The notes beneath the pieces are model-generated. The model saw only the letters and a program-made list of their open reading frames with translations. It did not search any database and was not told where the DNA came from. This document shows positions 9,252 through 17,775 of a DNA stretch of 64,000 nucleotides, piece after piece (within the stretch, counting starts at the first letter, position 1; every line of letters starts with the position of its first letter). The DNA is taken from contig CAVYYU010000003.1 in assembly GCA_963772805.1 (NCBI GenBank), positions 408,400-472,399 on the forward strand. Reading direction: 5' to 3'. A program made the position numbers and the translations under genes. This DNA comes from Legionella_A sp963772805 (lineage in GTDB: Bacteria > Pseudomonadota > Gammaproteobacteria > Legionellales > Legionellaceae).

Positions 9252-9470
9252 TTAGGCTTGTACTTCAGCGCGTTTTTTTGCTGATTTTTTGTACTGTTTC
9301 CAGTCACGATCTTTAGCGAAAATAAAACTGGCTGCTTCTTCAATAAAAAAGCCGATATCATCAATGTTTGCCCATGCGCAATAGGCATTAATTTTTTCAA
9401 ATACGTCGCTGTTAATTTCTGCTTTGATTTTTTCTTTCTTTTGAAAACGGTTACCGTTGATAATTGGCAT
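9252..9470 (-). CDS. small basic protein, possible ribbon-helix-helix DNA binder
   Basis: A 72-residue Lys-rich product. The chosen start is the ATG at 9470, which has AAGG about nine bases upstream. An in-frame ATG at 9503 would add 11 residues. The segment KIKAEINSDVFEKINAYC is one strand followed by helices and looks like a ribbon-helix-helix or antitoxin-type fold. This is inference from pattern only. No toxin partner is adjacent: the next gene is a His-rich membrane protein, and tRNA genes lie on the other side. Confidence 0.6.
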   Translation of the reverse strand: MPIINGNRFQKKEKIKAEINSDVFEKINAYCAWANIDDIGFFIEEAASFIFAKDRDWKQYKKSAKKRAEVQA

Positions 9471-9660
9471 TTTTTCTGACCTTAAGTTGTTAATTCGGGG
9501 CATACCATAGCAGAGTATTAACCATTTGAAAAGATTATATTTTTTTAACTTTCACAGGAAGAGCTTGTTATCTTAATTGAATTAATTTTAATTGAGTTTC
9601 ATCGCAATTGGCGCCGACCATAAACGGTCTTCATTGCGTCATTGTGTATTAAAAAAACAA

Positions 9661-10137
9661 TTAATGGTGGCTGTGAAGATTGTTATGGTGGACATGTGTG
9701 TCGCCAGAGTTGCCGTGATGATAAGCATCATAGGTGTGCATGTCTGCATGAGGTTGCCGAGAGACGTCGGTGTGACTATGGGTATTAGTGCAATAATGAA
9801 ATGGAGGTGAAAAAAAACTATTGTCGTAGTTATAATTGTTGTTATAAGCAGGATGTTGGGGGGCCCTCACAATGAGAGTATGGTGGTCGTTTTCAAATAG
9901 ATAAGATAATAAACAGATGACACCGATAAGAAGTATTACCCCCAATATGAGTGTGAAAAATGGAGCGGTAGCTGTGGCGGCTACCATTGCTGCTGCAGAC
10001 TGTGCAGAGCTTGCTGCCGAAGTGGCGACAATACCTACGGTAACTACCACCGTTGCTAGTGCACCCAGACATTTTAATAAAAAATTATAGTTAATGGTAT
10101 TGGTTTCAGATGTGTGGTCAGCTAATTGCGTGGTCAT
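9661..10137 (-). CDS. two-helix membrane protein with histidine-rich tail
   Basis: Unrecognised 158-residue protein. Two hydrophobic segments (about 20-42, Ala/Val-rich, and 59-80) form a membrane hairpin. The last 70 residues are polar, with many His, Asn and Tyr residues and ending HHNNLHSHH, which could bind metal ions. It lies 23 bases downstream of ispA on the same strand, so it may be transcribed with xseB-ispA. Its function is unknown. Possible roles include metal binding at the membrane or an effector-like role. Confidence 0.6.
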   Translation of the reverse strand: MTTQLADHTSETNTINYNFLLKCLGALATVVVTVGIVATSAASSAQSAAAMVAATATAPFFTLILGVILLIGVICLLSYLFENDHHTLIVRAPQHPAYNNNYNYDNSFFSPPFHYCTNTHSHTDVSRQPHADMHTYDAYHHGNSGDTHVHHNNLHSHH

Positions 10138-10160
10138 ATTTTTTCCAGGTTAGAAAGTAG

Positions 10161-11045
10161 TTAGCCAATACGTTGTTGCAACGACCGCGTCAATGCTAAT
10201 AAATCATCTGCATCTTGCGCGAAGACCCCCAATGATTGCCGTGCCTGTTCAAAATGATCATTGATCAGGGATAATAACGCCTCTTGCGTATAAAGGTTAG
10301 CAAACGTTATTTTCTGATTGGCAGCATCGGAGGCGCGGCCTTTGCCTAAGTTCGAATTACTATATTTATCCAGGTAATCATCCTGCATTTGAAACACAAG
10401 GCCTAAATGAGTGGCAAATTGACGCAGGGCATCAGTCCTTTCAGGCGTAGCACTGCCAGCGGCTAAAACGGTATTAATGCATGCTAAAATTAGCTTGCCT
10501 GTTTTTAGCCTATGAATTTCACACAATTGCGATTCGGTTGTGGTTGGTAGAGCTAATTCAGAAAGATCCAGACTTTGGCCGCTGACCATACCGGCGGGGC
10601 CGCTGGCTTTGACCAATTCTCGTGTCACGGCAATGACTTGATCCATCGACAGACTTTGCGGTAAATGGGTTAATAATATATCGATTGCTAACGCTTGCAT
10701 GCCGTCACCGACTAAAATAGCGGTTGCTTCATCAAATGCGCGGTGACAACTGGGCTTACCGCGACGCAAGTCATCATTATCCATAGCGGGTAAATCATCA
10801 TGAATCAGCGAATAACAGTGCGTAATCTCAATTGCCGCTGCAAGAATATCAAGGCTATTAATATCAATACCTATTAGTTCACCACACAAGTAAACCAATA
10901 TAGGCCGCATCCGTTTCCCTCCAGGAAACAGAGAATAAATAATGGCTTCTTTTATTCGGTGCGCGGGAATATCTGCATTGCTGATTAAATGTTGCAGGTG
11001 ATGTTCATGGCGCGATAAATACTGGCTGATGGTTGTGCTATTCAT
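10161..11045 (-). CDS. ispA: farnesyl diphosphate synthase
   Basis: Condenses isopentenyl diphosphate with DMAPP/GPP to give farnesyl diphosphate for ubiquinone and undecaprenyl carriers. The first aspartate-rich motif DDLPAMDND lies at residues 83-91 from the chosen start. The second, QDDYLD, is near residue 225. The family block FPGGKRMRP (40-48) is present. I prefer the ATG at 11045 (294 residues) because it has GGGCGAG upstream. An alternative ATG at 11060 adds five residues. The gene overlaps the xseB stop, as in the usual xseB-ispA operon. A dxs gene, often next, is not here. Confidence 0.95.
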   Translation of the reverse strand: MNSTTISQYLSRHEHHLQHLISNADIPAHRIKEAIIYSLFPGGKRMRPILVYLCGELIGIDINSLDILAAAIEITHCYSLIHDDLPAMDNDDLRRGKPSCHRAFDEATAILVGDGMQALAIDILLTHLPQSLSMDQVIAVTRELVKASGPAGMVSGQSLDLSELALPTTTESQLCEIHRLKTGKLILACINTVLAAGSATPERTDALRQFATHLGLVFQMQDDYLDKYSNSNLGKGRASDAANQKITFANLYTQEALLSLINDHFEQARQSLGVFAQDADDLLALTRSLQQRIG

Positions 11046-11256
11046 CAACTCGCCCAGCATTGGATGTTTTTACGGCAGACAGGATTTCAATTTTTTGCTC
11101 AGCTTGCTTCAAAACATCCTGACATTTATGGGCCAGCGTGATGCCGCTTTCGAATTGTTTTAAAGAATCATCAAGGGATAATTCACCTTTTTCTAATTGT
11201 TTTACAATCTCTTCTAGCTCAGCGAGCGATTGTTCAAAATGAAGGGTTTTAGTCAC
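11038..11256 (-). CDS. xseB: exodeoxyribonuclease VII small subunit
   Basis: Small subunit of the single-strand DNA exonuclease that works with XseA (not in the window). The family core FEQSLAELEEIVKQLEKGEL is clear. I place the start at the GTG at 11256 (product MTKTLHFEQ...), which matches family N-termini. A longer in-frame ATG at 11289 would add 11 atypical residues. The stop overlaps the ispA start. Confidence 0.9.
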   Translation of the reverse strand: MTKTLHFEQSLAELEEIVKQLEKGELSLDDSLKQFESGITLAHKCQDVLKQAEQKIEILSAVKTSNAGRVDE

Positions 11257-11428
11257 TGCTGTTATCCCGCGTATAGACAAATCATGCAATTATACTGCCT
11301 TGACTCGATGTTTCAACCTGCATGTCATTTTTTGGTGAGTGACTTGAACAATGCGAAGACTTATAATACTTAAGGTAACACCTTGATTATATGGAAATTA
11401 CCCCAAGAAAATAGTGAGGTTTTTCAAG

Positions 11429-12442
11429 ATGCCAAGTGATACAGAAACTCAAAATTTGATTTGTAATGAATTAGTTAAAAAAGATGTCGTCGTCAATTTA
11501 ACCTATCGCCACCTCGATACGGGGAATTCTTTACTCCATGAAGCTTGTGAAAATAATGATGCTAACAAGCTTATATTATGGCTTGCTGAAGGAGTGGATC
11601 CGACACATGTTAATAAGAAGGGTAAAACAGCCATTGAATGCGCATCAGAAGCGGGCTTGTGGAATTGTGTGGAAATCTTTGCACTAACAATCAAGGACAA
11701 CAATGGTAAATCTTGTTACGGTAGTGCCTTGTTAGATGCCGTAAAGGCTGGTCGAACAGATGTAGTTATATTATTAGCGCAAGCAGGTGCAAAACCATCT
11801 TGGGTTTACCGTGATACTAAAAACTCTTGCTTACATATAGCTGTTCTAAATCATGATAAAGCGATGATCGAACTTTTACTGACAGTTGGCGCCGATCCGA
11901 GTCTCAAAAACAAGAAGAACCTAATGCCGATAGAAAGTGCCGCAGGCGCTGGGTTGTGGGATTGCGTGGCGGCTTTTGCGCAAACTGTTAAAGATACACG
12001 GGGTGATTTTCGCTTTGGCAGAGCCTTATTGTATGCTGTAAAAGCAGACATGTTGTACGTGGTGCAATTATTAGCCCAAGCCAACGCTAACTTGTCTGAT
12101 ATCTATATTCATCCTTATTTTAAGACAGAGGATACCTGTTTGCATCTTGCAGTCAAAAATGATAATCCAGAAATGGTTCGCGTACTACTTCAAGCGGGTG
12201 CGCAGGCATGGCGAGTTGACCGGGAGGCAAAAACTGCCCTTGAATTTGCTAAAAAGGCAGGCAAGAAAGACTGTATAGCAGCGTTCTTGCGTTTCGCTGA
12301 TGAACAATTACAAGCCTCTTCATCCTCCTCGGCGCAGATTACTCAAAGACTAGCGGTTTCAAATATTGGATTTTTTCAATCATCCGCGAATGCAACCGGC
12401 GAAGAAGAAATTAGTGATGCTGTTGCTAGCTGTGGTATTTAA
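11429..12442 (+). CDS. ankyrin-repeat protein, candidate secreted effector
   Basis: A 337-residue ankyrin protein. The start at ATG 11429 has GTGAGG upstream. A GTG at 11414 is also in frame. Ankyrin units are arranged as a roughly 100-residue super-repeat present about two and a half times (about 33-132, 133-235, 236-292), each opening with a CLH(I/L)AV-like helix. A Ser-rich linker follows (297-301). The C-terminus contains an acidic patch, TGEEEISD. Ankyrin proteins with acidic C-terminal patches are common substrates of the Dot/Icm system in Legionellales. That role is inferred, not shown. The 3' end overlaps the convergent flavoprotein gene by 17 bases. Confidence 0.85.
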   Translation: MPSDTETQNLICNELVKKDVVVNLTYRHLDTGNSLLHEACENNDANKLILWLAEGVDPTHVNKKGKTAIECASEAGLWNCVEIFALTIKDNNGKSCYGSALLDAVKAGRTDVVILLAQAGAKPSWVYRDTKNSCLHIAVLNHDKAMIELLLTVGADPSLKNKKNLMPIESAAGAGLWDCVAAFAQTVKDTRGDFRFGRALLYAVKADMLYVVQLLAQANANLSDIYIHPYFKTEDTCLHLAVKNDNPEMVRVLLQAGAQAWRVDREAKTALEFAKKAGKKDCIAAFLRFADEQLQASSSSSAQITQRLAVSNIGFFQSSANATGEEEISDAVASCGI

Positions 12443-13469
12443 GCCATACCGGCATGATTTTATTGAGGTAAACCATAAATTTCCAGAGGCCCACCTGGTG
12501 TTCATTGCTGCCAAATGGGTCTGGTTTCAGTTCGGGGTAGGCTATACCTAAACCGAACAACCCGGGGCCAATGATGCCGAGATGCGGATTGTAATGATGG
12601 TGTTTATCGTCATTGATAACGATGTTGTTACGGCGTTTGAATCCAGTGGCGTAAATGGCTTTGTCGCATTCTGGCAAATGATTAGCGATATTGGTTTCGT
12701 TGGCGATATAGCGCACCAGATTTTTTGGCCGCAAACCATCAATATTCTCTCTGGCCCATTGAGCGGTTTGTCCTTTTAAACCGGTATTATCGAATAAAGT
12801 CCAATCTCCCATGTTGATAGCATAACGGCAAGGCGAGCGGTAAAAATTGATGGTTTTTTTAACACCTAAATCAACTAGATAATTGATAATCATGATCGCT
12901 GAATGTGAAGAACCAAATACCGCATAAGTTTCATTGGTATTTACATAGGTACTGAGACGACCTTTATCGATCGCTATGTCAAATGGCACAATCTCAGCAT
13001 CAGAGTAACCCAGTGTTTCTGGCACCGCCCCGGTTGCTAAAATCACATTCTGCGCCAGGAAAGTTTGAGTGCTATTGCGTAACGACCAGACACGTTCGCT
13101 CAGCGATATTTCAGCAATTAGCGCATGTTTTACATAGACCGACTCGCATAAGTGATTAGAAACCCATTGCAAGGGTTCAACCATATAATGCAAGGTACAG
13201 GTATCATTGGGGGGCAAGTGGTTTAGGGGGAAATCGGGAGCGAGCTCGTAGTGGAAAGAACGTACGTCTTGCAAAAAATTGATGAAGAGTTGCACCTTGG
13301 TGTTGCTGGACACATTTTTCCAATAGCGTCCCAAATCGCCAACTCTAAAATAGGGGTCTAGCCAGATAATTTTGGCAGGATCAATTTTTTGGTCCAGTAG
13401 TTTGCCAACCGCGGCAATACCTGCAGGTCCTGCGCCAACGACTGCCCATTGAAAAGGATTCGTATTCAT
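12426..13469 (-). CDS. FAD-dependent pyridine nucleotide-disulphide oxidoreductase-like flavoprotein
   Basis: A 347-residue putative flavoprotein from the ATG at 13469. A start at 13484 adds five residues. The dinucleotide-binding motif GAGPAGIAAVGKLL lies near the N-terminus. A second Rossmann-type element, VFGSSHSAIMIINYL, is in the middle. The ATG-type motif LATGAVPE and a late AIYATGF block fit flavin monooxygenases and lysine/ornithine hydroxylase-like enzymes. The redox-active CxxC pair of true disulphide reductases is absent. The substrate is unknown. The gene is divergent from radA and its end overlaps the ankyrin gene. Confidence 0.8.
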   Translation of the reverse strand: MNTNPFQWAVVGAGPAGIAAVGKLLDQKIDPAKIIWLDPYFRVGDLGRYWKNVSSNTKVQLFINFLQDVRSFHYELAPDFPLNHLPPNDTCTLHYMVEPLQWVSNHLCESVYVKHALIAEISLSERVWSLRNSTQTFLAQNVILATGAVPETLGYSDAEIVPFDIAIDKGRLSTYVNTNETYAVFGSSHSAIMIINYLVDLGVKKTINFYRSPCRYAINMGDWTLFDNTGLKGQTAQWARENIDGLRPKNLVRYIANETNIANHLPECDKAIYATGFKRRNNIVINDDKHHHYNPHLGIIGPGLFGLGIAYPELKPDPFGSNEHQVGLWKFMVYLNKIMPVWLKYHS

Positions 13470-13543
13470 TTTATTGTGTAACATTTATAAGGTATCCTCA
13501 ATTGCAAAGTTTAGGGTGCTGGATAATTTTTAACAAGGTTTAA

Positions 13544-14893
13544 ATGAAAATCAAAACACGCTTTATCTGCAGCCAATGCGCCGCAACGTTTTCGCAATGG
13601 TCAGGGCAGTGTACACAATGTGGTGTCTGGAATGCTATTGTCGAAGAAAGTATAGCTGCTACCAGCCGCAGTACACGTTCAAGCAGCTATGCTAATCAAC
13701 GATCAGCGGTCATGTTTGTGGAAGATGTGGTTCTGAATTGCGAAGTCCGTATGGACTGTGGTTTGTCTGAGCTCAACCGGGTGTTGGGCGGTGGGTTGGT
13801 GGATGGCTCGGTAGTGTTAATTGGTGGTGATCCAGGTATTGGTAAATCAACGCTACTCCTGCAAACGTTGGCCAATTTATCCCAACAGCAAAAAGTGCTT
13901 TATGTGACTGGCGAGGAGTCATTGCAACAAGTGGCCATGCATGCGAAGCGCCTGCAATTACCACTGAAGAACTTGCGTCTTTTGGCTGAAACGCAAGTTG
14001 AAAGTATTATTGCGCATGCCCAAAAAGAAAAACCACGGGTCATGGTGATTGATTCTATCCAAACTATTTTTACCGAAGCCATCAGTTCAGCACCCGGAGG
14101 TGTTAGTCAGGTGCGTGAAGCAGCCGCGCAACTGGTTCGTTTTGCCAAAATGACGCATACAGCGGTTTTTCTTGTTGGACATGTTACGAAAGAGGGGGCC
14201 TTGGCGGGTCCGCGTGTATTAGAGCACATGGTTGATTGCGTGTTGTATTTTGAAGGGCAAAGCGATAGTCGTTTTCGCGTGATTCGGGCGATTAAAAATC
14301 GTTTTGGCGCGGTGAATGAACTTGGTGTGTTTGCGATGACTGATCGCGGTTTGAAAGAAGTGGCAAATCCGTCGGCCATTTTTTTATCCCGCCAACCCGA
14401 ACCAACCCCAGGCAGTGCCGTGATGGTGACTTGGGAAGGATCTCGCCCAATGCTCGTGGAAGTGCAAGCCCTGGTTGATGAAGCCCACGGGCAGCAAGCA
14501 AAGCGGGTGACCGTGGGGCTGGAACACAATCGTCTGGCAATTTTACTAGCGGTATTACACCGTCATGGCGGTATTGCAACGTTCGATCAGGATGTGTTTA
14601 TCAACGTGGTGGGCGGGGTGAAGGTCACCGAAACAGGCAGCGATTTAGCTCTACTTGCAGCGGTAGTTTCCAGCTTACGTAATCGGGTTTTTGATAATGA
14701 AACTATTATCTTTGGTGAGGTAGGGCTTGCTGGGGAAATAAGACCCGTGCAAAGTGGTCAGGAGCGGTTAAAAGAGGCCGCAAAACACGGATTCAAGCGC
14801 GCTATTGTGCCTTATGCTAATGCGCCAAAACAGGCACTTGGGATTGAGGTCGAAGCGGTTAAGCACTTACAGGACGTGTTAGAAAAATTGTAA
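13544..14893 (+). CDS. radA: DNA repair protein RadA
   Basis: RecA-like ATPase that promotes branch migration of recombination intermediates. The N-terminal zinc finger has C9, C12, C23 and C26. Walker A is GGDPGIGKST at 93-102. The RadA-specific KNRFG motif lies near residue 250, and a Lon-protease-like domain forms the C-terminal third. The 449-residue length is normal. The gene stands alone between the divergent flavoprotein and the downstream glycosyltransferase. Confidence 0.97.
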   Translation: MKIKTRFICSQCAATFSQWSGQCTQCGVWNAIVEESIAATSRSTRSSSYANQRSAVMFVEDVVLNCEVRMDCGLSELNRVLGGGLVDGSVVLIGGDPGIGKSTLLLQTLANLSQQQKVLYVTGEESLQQVAMHAKRLQLPLKNLRLLAETQVESIIAHAQKEKPRVMVIDSIQTIFTEAISSAPGGVSQVREAAAQLVRFAKMTHTAVFLVGHVTKEGALAGPRVLEHMVDCVLYFEGQSDSRFRVIRAIKNRFGAVNELGVFAMTDRGLKEVANPSAIFLSRQPEPTPGSAVMVTWEGSRPMLVEVQALVDEAHGQQAKRVTVGLEHNRLAILLAVLHRHGGIATFDQDVFINVVGGVKVTETGSDLALLAAVVSSLRNRVFDNETIIFGEVGLAGEIRPVQSGQERLKEAAKHGFKRAIVPYANAPKQALGIEVEAVKHLQDVLEKL

Positions 14894-14947
14894 TTGGGGA
14901 GGACCAAGAAACCCTAATGTTTAATCAGATTGAAATAGGACTTATTT

Positions 14948-16492
14948 GTGATCAAAAAATATTTACCCCGCCAATGGTCTTTAAAAAAAACCAGTTATCA
15001 TGATGGTTTTTCGCACTATTTTTTTTATGTTTTAGTGGCCTCATTGCTTCTACGTATTTTTTTCATCGGATCAAACGAATTACTGGCTGAAGAGGCATAT
15101 TACTGGAATTATGCCAACCATCTTGATTTTGGTTATCTTGACCATCCACCCATGGTCGCAGTGCTTATACGCATACCCACTATGATTTTTGGGTCACATG
15201 AGTTTTTTGTGCGACTTGCAACACTATTTTGTTGGCTATTAACGGCATTTTTTAGTTATAAACTAACAAATAGTATTAAAGAAGGGACTGGATTATATTC
15301 TGTGATTTTATTGGCAATATTGCCTTTTTTCTTCCTGCATTCATTAGTGATTACTCCAGATATGCCCTTAACCGCTTGTTGGAGCGGTGCGCTGTATTAC
15401 TTGTTCAGGGCTCTTGTTCTGGATGAATCAAATCAATGGTATACCGCAGGTATTTGGCTTGGTTTGGGAATGCTTTCAAAGTATACAATAGTGCTGCTTG
15501 GTCCTGCTGTTTTATTGTATTTTCTTTTTGTTCCTAAGGCACGTCAATGGTTTTTTCGCAAAGAGCCTTATCTGTGCTTGCTTATTGTTTTTATGATTTT
15601 TACGCCGGTTATTTATTGGAATGCTACCCATGAGTGGGTCTCGTTTCTTTTTCAAAGTACACGGAGGTTTAAATCGGCCTTTTCTTTTTCAGCTCCTGAG
15701 TACCTTGGGCTACTGTTTCTATTTCTAATGCCGCTTGGAGTCCTTGGACTATTTAATTTATTTAAGACAAAGGTCTCTGACAAGGATTTAATCACAACTG
15801 ACAGCAAGTTTTTTCTGCAATTATTTACGTTGGTGCCGTTGTTATTTTTTGGAGTTTTCAGCTTGAGTCACGGCATGAAATTTAATTGGATCGGTCCTGG
15901 TTTGTTGGCTATTATTCCTTGGCTGGCTATCCATATGGTGCGATCGTCCAAGACATCAACAAGTACTAATTTTGTGTGGTTCATAACTGCGGTAATATTG
16001 CTTTTTTCTTATAGTGTTATGATGTTTTTTATAGAGTTTGGTAATTCTGAACGCTTCAACAAAACAGCATTTAAAAAATTTATTTCTTGGCGTGATTTGA
16101 CAGAACAATTTAATTCTATAGCGAAAGATGTGGCTTTTAAAACGCACTCCACACCCATTTTTGTTCCTTTAGATTTATATAATTTAAATAGTGAACTATC
16201 TTACTATCAATCAAGATTGTTGGTGCAAGGTGCTATTGAAAAATCTTATCCTATTGAGGGTTGCCATATATTTGGTGGTAATAGCCTTATGTACCGCAAT
16301 TGGTCTCATAACAAGTCGTTGGCTGGCAAAACATTGATTTTAATTTCAATTGAACCGCAATTTTTTAATATTCCTTCTATTATAAATAATGTCATCAAAA
16401 AATCTGAAGTGAAATACATTTGGTCTCACAGCCAAGGAGGAGTGGCTCAAATTAAGCCCTATTATTATCAAGTGGTGCAAATGAAATCTTAA
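14948..16492 (+). CDS. GT39/ArnT-type membrane glycosyltransferase
   Basis: Multi-spanning transferase that moves a sugar from a polyprenyl-phosphate carrier to an acceptor on the periplasmic side. The 514-residue product starts at a GTG (14948) with AGGA upstream. The first periplasmic loop carries the family signature: E48-E49 in LLAEEAYYW and D65 in GYLDHPP. About ten hydrophobic segments follow, up to residue 365. A soluble C-terminal domain ends the protein. The acceptor could be lipid A, another glycan or protein. The convergent neighbour at 16528-17679 encodes a GT2-GtrA fusion that could supply the lipid-linked sugar. Confidence 0.85.
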   Translation: MIKKYLPRQWSLKKTSYHDGFSHYFFYVLVASLLLRIFFIGSNELLAEEAYYWNYANHLDFGYLDHPPMVAVLIRIPTMIFGSHEFFVRLATLFCWLLTAFFSYKLTNSIKEGTGLYSVILLAILPFFFLHSLVITPDMPLTACWSGALYYLFRALVLDESNQWYTAGIWLGLGMLSKYTIVLLGPAVLLYFLFVPKARQWFFRKEPYLCLLIVFMIFTPVIYWNATHEWVSFLFQSTRRFKSAFSFSAPEYLGLLFLFLMPLGVLGLFNLFKTKVSDKDLITTDSKFFLQLFTLVPLLFFGVFSLSHGMKFNWIGPGLLAIIPWLAIHMVRSSKTSTSTNFVWFITAVILLFSYSVMMFFIEFGNSERFNKTAFKKFISWRDLTEQFNSIAKDVAFKTHSTPIFVPLDLYNLNSELSYYQSRLLVQGAIEKSYPIEGCHIFGGNSLMYRNWSHNKSLAGKTLILISIEPQFFNIPSIINNVIKKSEVKYIWSHSQGGVAQIKPYYYQVVQMKS

Positions 16493-16527
16493 TTTGAAGC
16501 TGTTTTTTTATGTGCAGAACTTCTCGT

Positions 16528-17679
16528 TTAAAAATTATTTATTTCTTTCTCTTTATATTTCTTTGGCCAAATCAGGCGAGAATAGCTTAGGTAATTTAGA
16601 ATGGACGCGATTGCTATACCAGCAATGAGAATGATGTTTTCATTTAATGCACCATGACCAACATAACTTGTCATTAATTCAACCCAATAACTTTGCAGAT
16701 AGACCATCCAAATGGAGTAAGCCGTGAATATGGTAAATGCTTTTATTTTTTGGTAGACGTTAAAAAATGTTATTTTCTTAAAGGTATAACGGCTATTTAA
16801 TATGAAATTATTCACAATAGCTGTTAACACGGCAAGCTGTGCGGCATGCACCGGTGGTATGTTTTGCTGTCGCAAAAGGTTGTATACCGCGAGCTGTAGA
16901 ACCATTCCGACAAAGCCAACCAGACACATGTGAAAATAGCTTTTAAATTTCATAAAGCGCAATAAAAACAGTAATTTCAGTGAGTCAAATATACTATTAT
17001 TAGGCAGTTTACTTTTGCCTTTATTCCTATCAACAAACTCAATTGGGTATTCATATATACGCGCATTACTTTTGTGAAGCTCCCAGAACAGTTGCAGTTT
17101 GTAGGCATAACCATTCGATATAAATTGCTTCGGAAGCGCTAAAGCCAATGATCGACTCTTTGTTGCTCTGAAGCCGCTAGTCCAGTCTTTATATTTTGGG
17201 GTGAGAATGAGGCGAGCTAAAACATTCCCAAGCACTGATAATAATCTACGATGCCAGCCCCAATGTTTGGGAATACGCCCGCCGGGTACATAGCGGCTAC
17301 CAATGACTACATCATGCGTTTGCAATTTTTCTAGCATTGGGGCTATATAATGTGGCTGATGGGATAGGTCTGCATCAAATTCCATGACAATGTCTGCTGC
17401 AAGAGAATCGATGGCATATCGCATAGCTTGCATGTAAGCTGAGCCTAAGCCGCTTTTTTGTTGTTCTGTTTTTAGGTGGAGGCACTTATAGGTTTCTTGC
17501 AAATTTGTAACAATCTGTTGCGTATTGTCCGTCGAGGCACTGTCAAAAACTAATATATGGATGGACTTATTTTGGATCGTTGCCGTGGCTTTAAAAACCT
17601 TAACTATTGTCTCGCTAATTATTTCGGCTTCATTGTATGTAGGAATAATAATAACAATTTTTTTTATATTTTCTGCCAT
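16528..17679 (-). CDS. polyprenyl-phosphate glycosyltransferase fused to a GtrA-like membrane domain
   Basis: The N-terminal GT2 domain (about 1-230) resembles dolichol/polyprenol-phosphate mannosyltransferase. It has the PTYNEA opening, D46 in VFDSAST and the metal-binding D102-A-D104 in EFDADLSHQP. The C-terminal part (about 250-378) has four hydrophobic helices of the GtrA type, proposed to flip or anchor the lipid-linked sugar. The fusion has 383 residues. It probably loads a hexose on undecaprenyl phosphate for a GT39 enzyme such as the convergent neighbour. Confidence 0.87.
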   Translation of the reverse strand: MAENIKKIVIIIPTYNEAEIISETIVKVFKATATIQNKSIHILVFDSASTDNTQQIVTNLQETYKCLHLKTEQQKSGLGSAYMQAMRYAIDSLAADIVMEFDADLSHQPHYIAPMLEKLQTHDVVIGSRYVPGGRIPKHWGWHRRLLSVLGNVLARLILTPKYKDWTSGFRATKSRSLALALPKQFISNGYAYKLQLFWELHKSNARIYEYPIEFVDRNKGKSKLPNNSIFDSLKLLFLLRFMKFKSYFHMCLVGFVGMVLQLAVYNLLRQQNIPPVHAAQLAVLTAIVNNFILNSRYTFKKITFFNVYQKIKAFTIFTAYSIWMVYLQSYWVELMTSYVGHGALNENIILIAGIAIASILNYLSYSRLIWPKKYKEKEINNF

Positions 17680-17775
17680 TGAACAAGTCCTTGTAATTTG
17701 CTTTTACTTTAACCATTTAAAATGAGCAACCGTATTTTTTATTTGTTGTCAGCTTCGCATCCGAATTTCACGGGA

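Noticed and set aside
9252..9470. Calling the small basic protein an antitoxin
   Set aside because: No toxin gene adjoins it, and the ribbon-helix-helix resemblance is only by pattern.
14107..14529. Leftward 140-codon frame inside radA
   Set aside because: It is antisense to a well-conserved gene and has no ribosome site or family resemblance.
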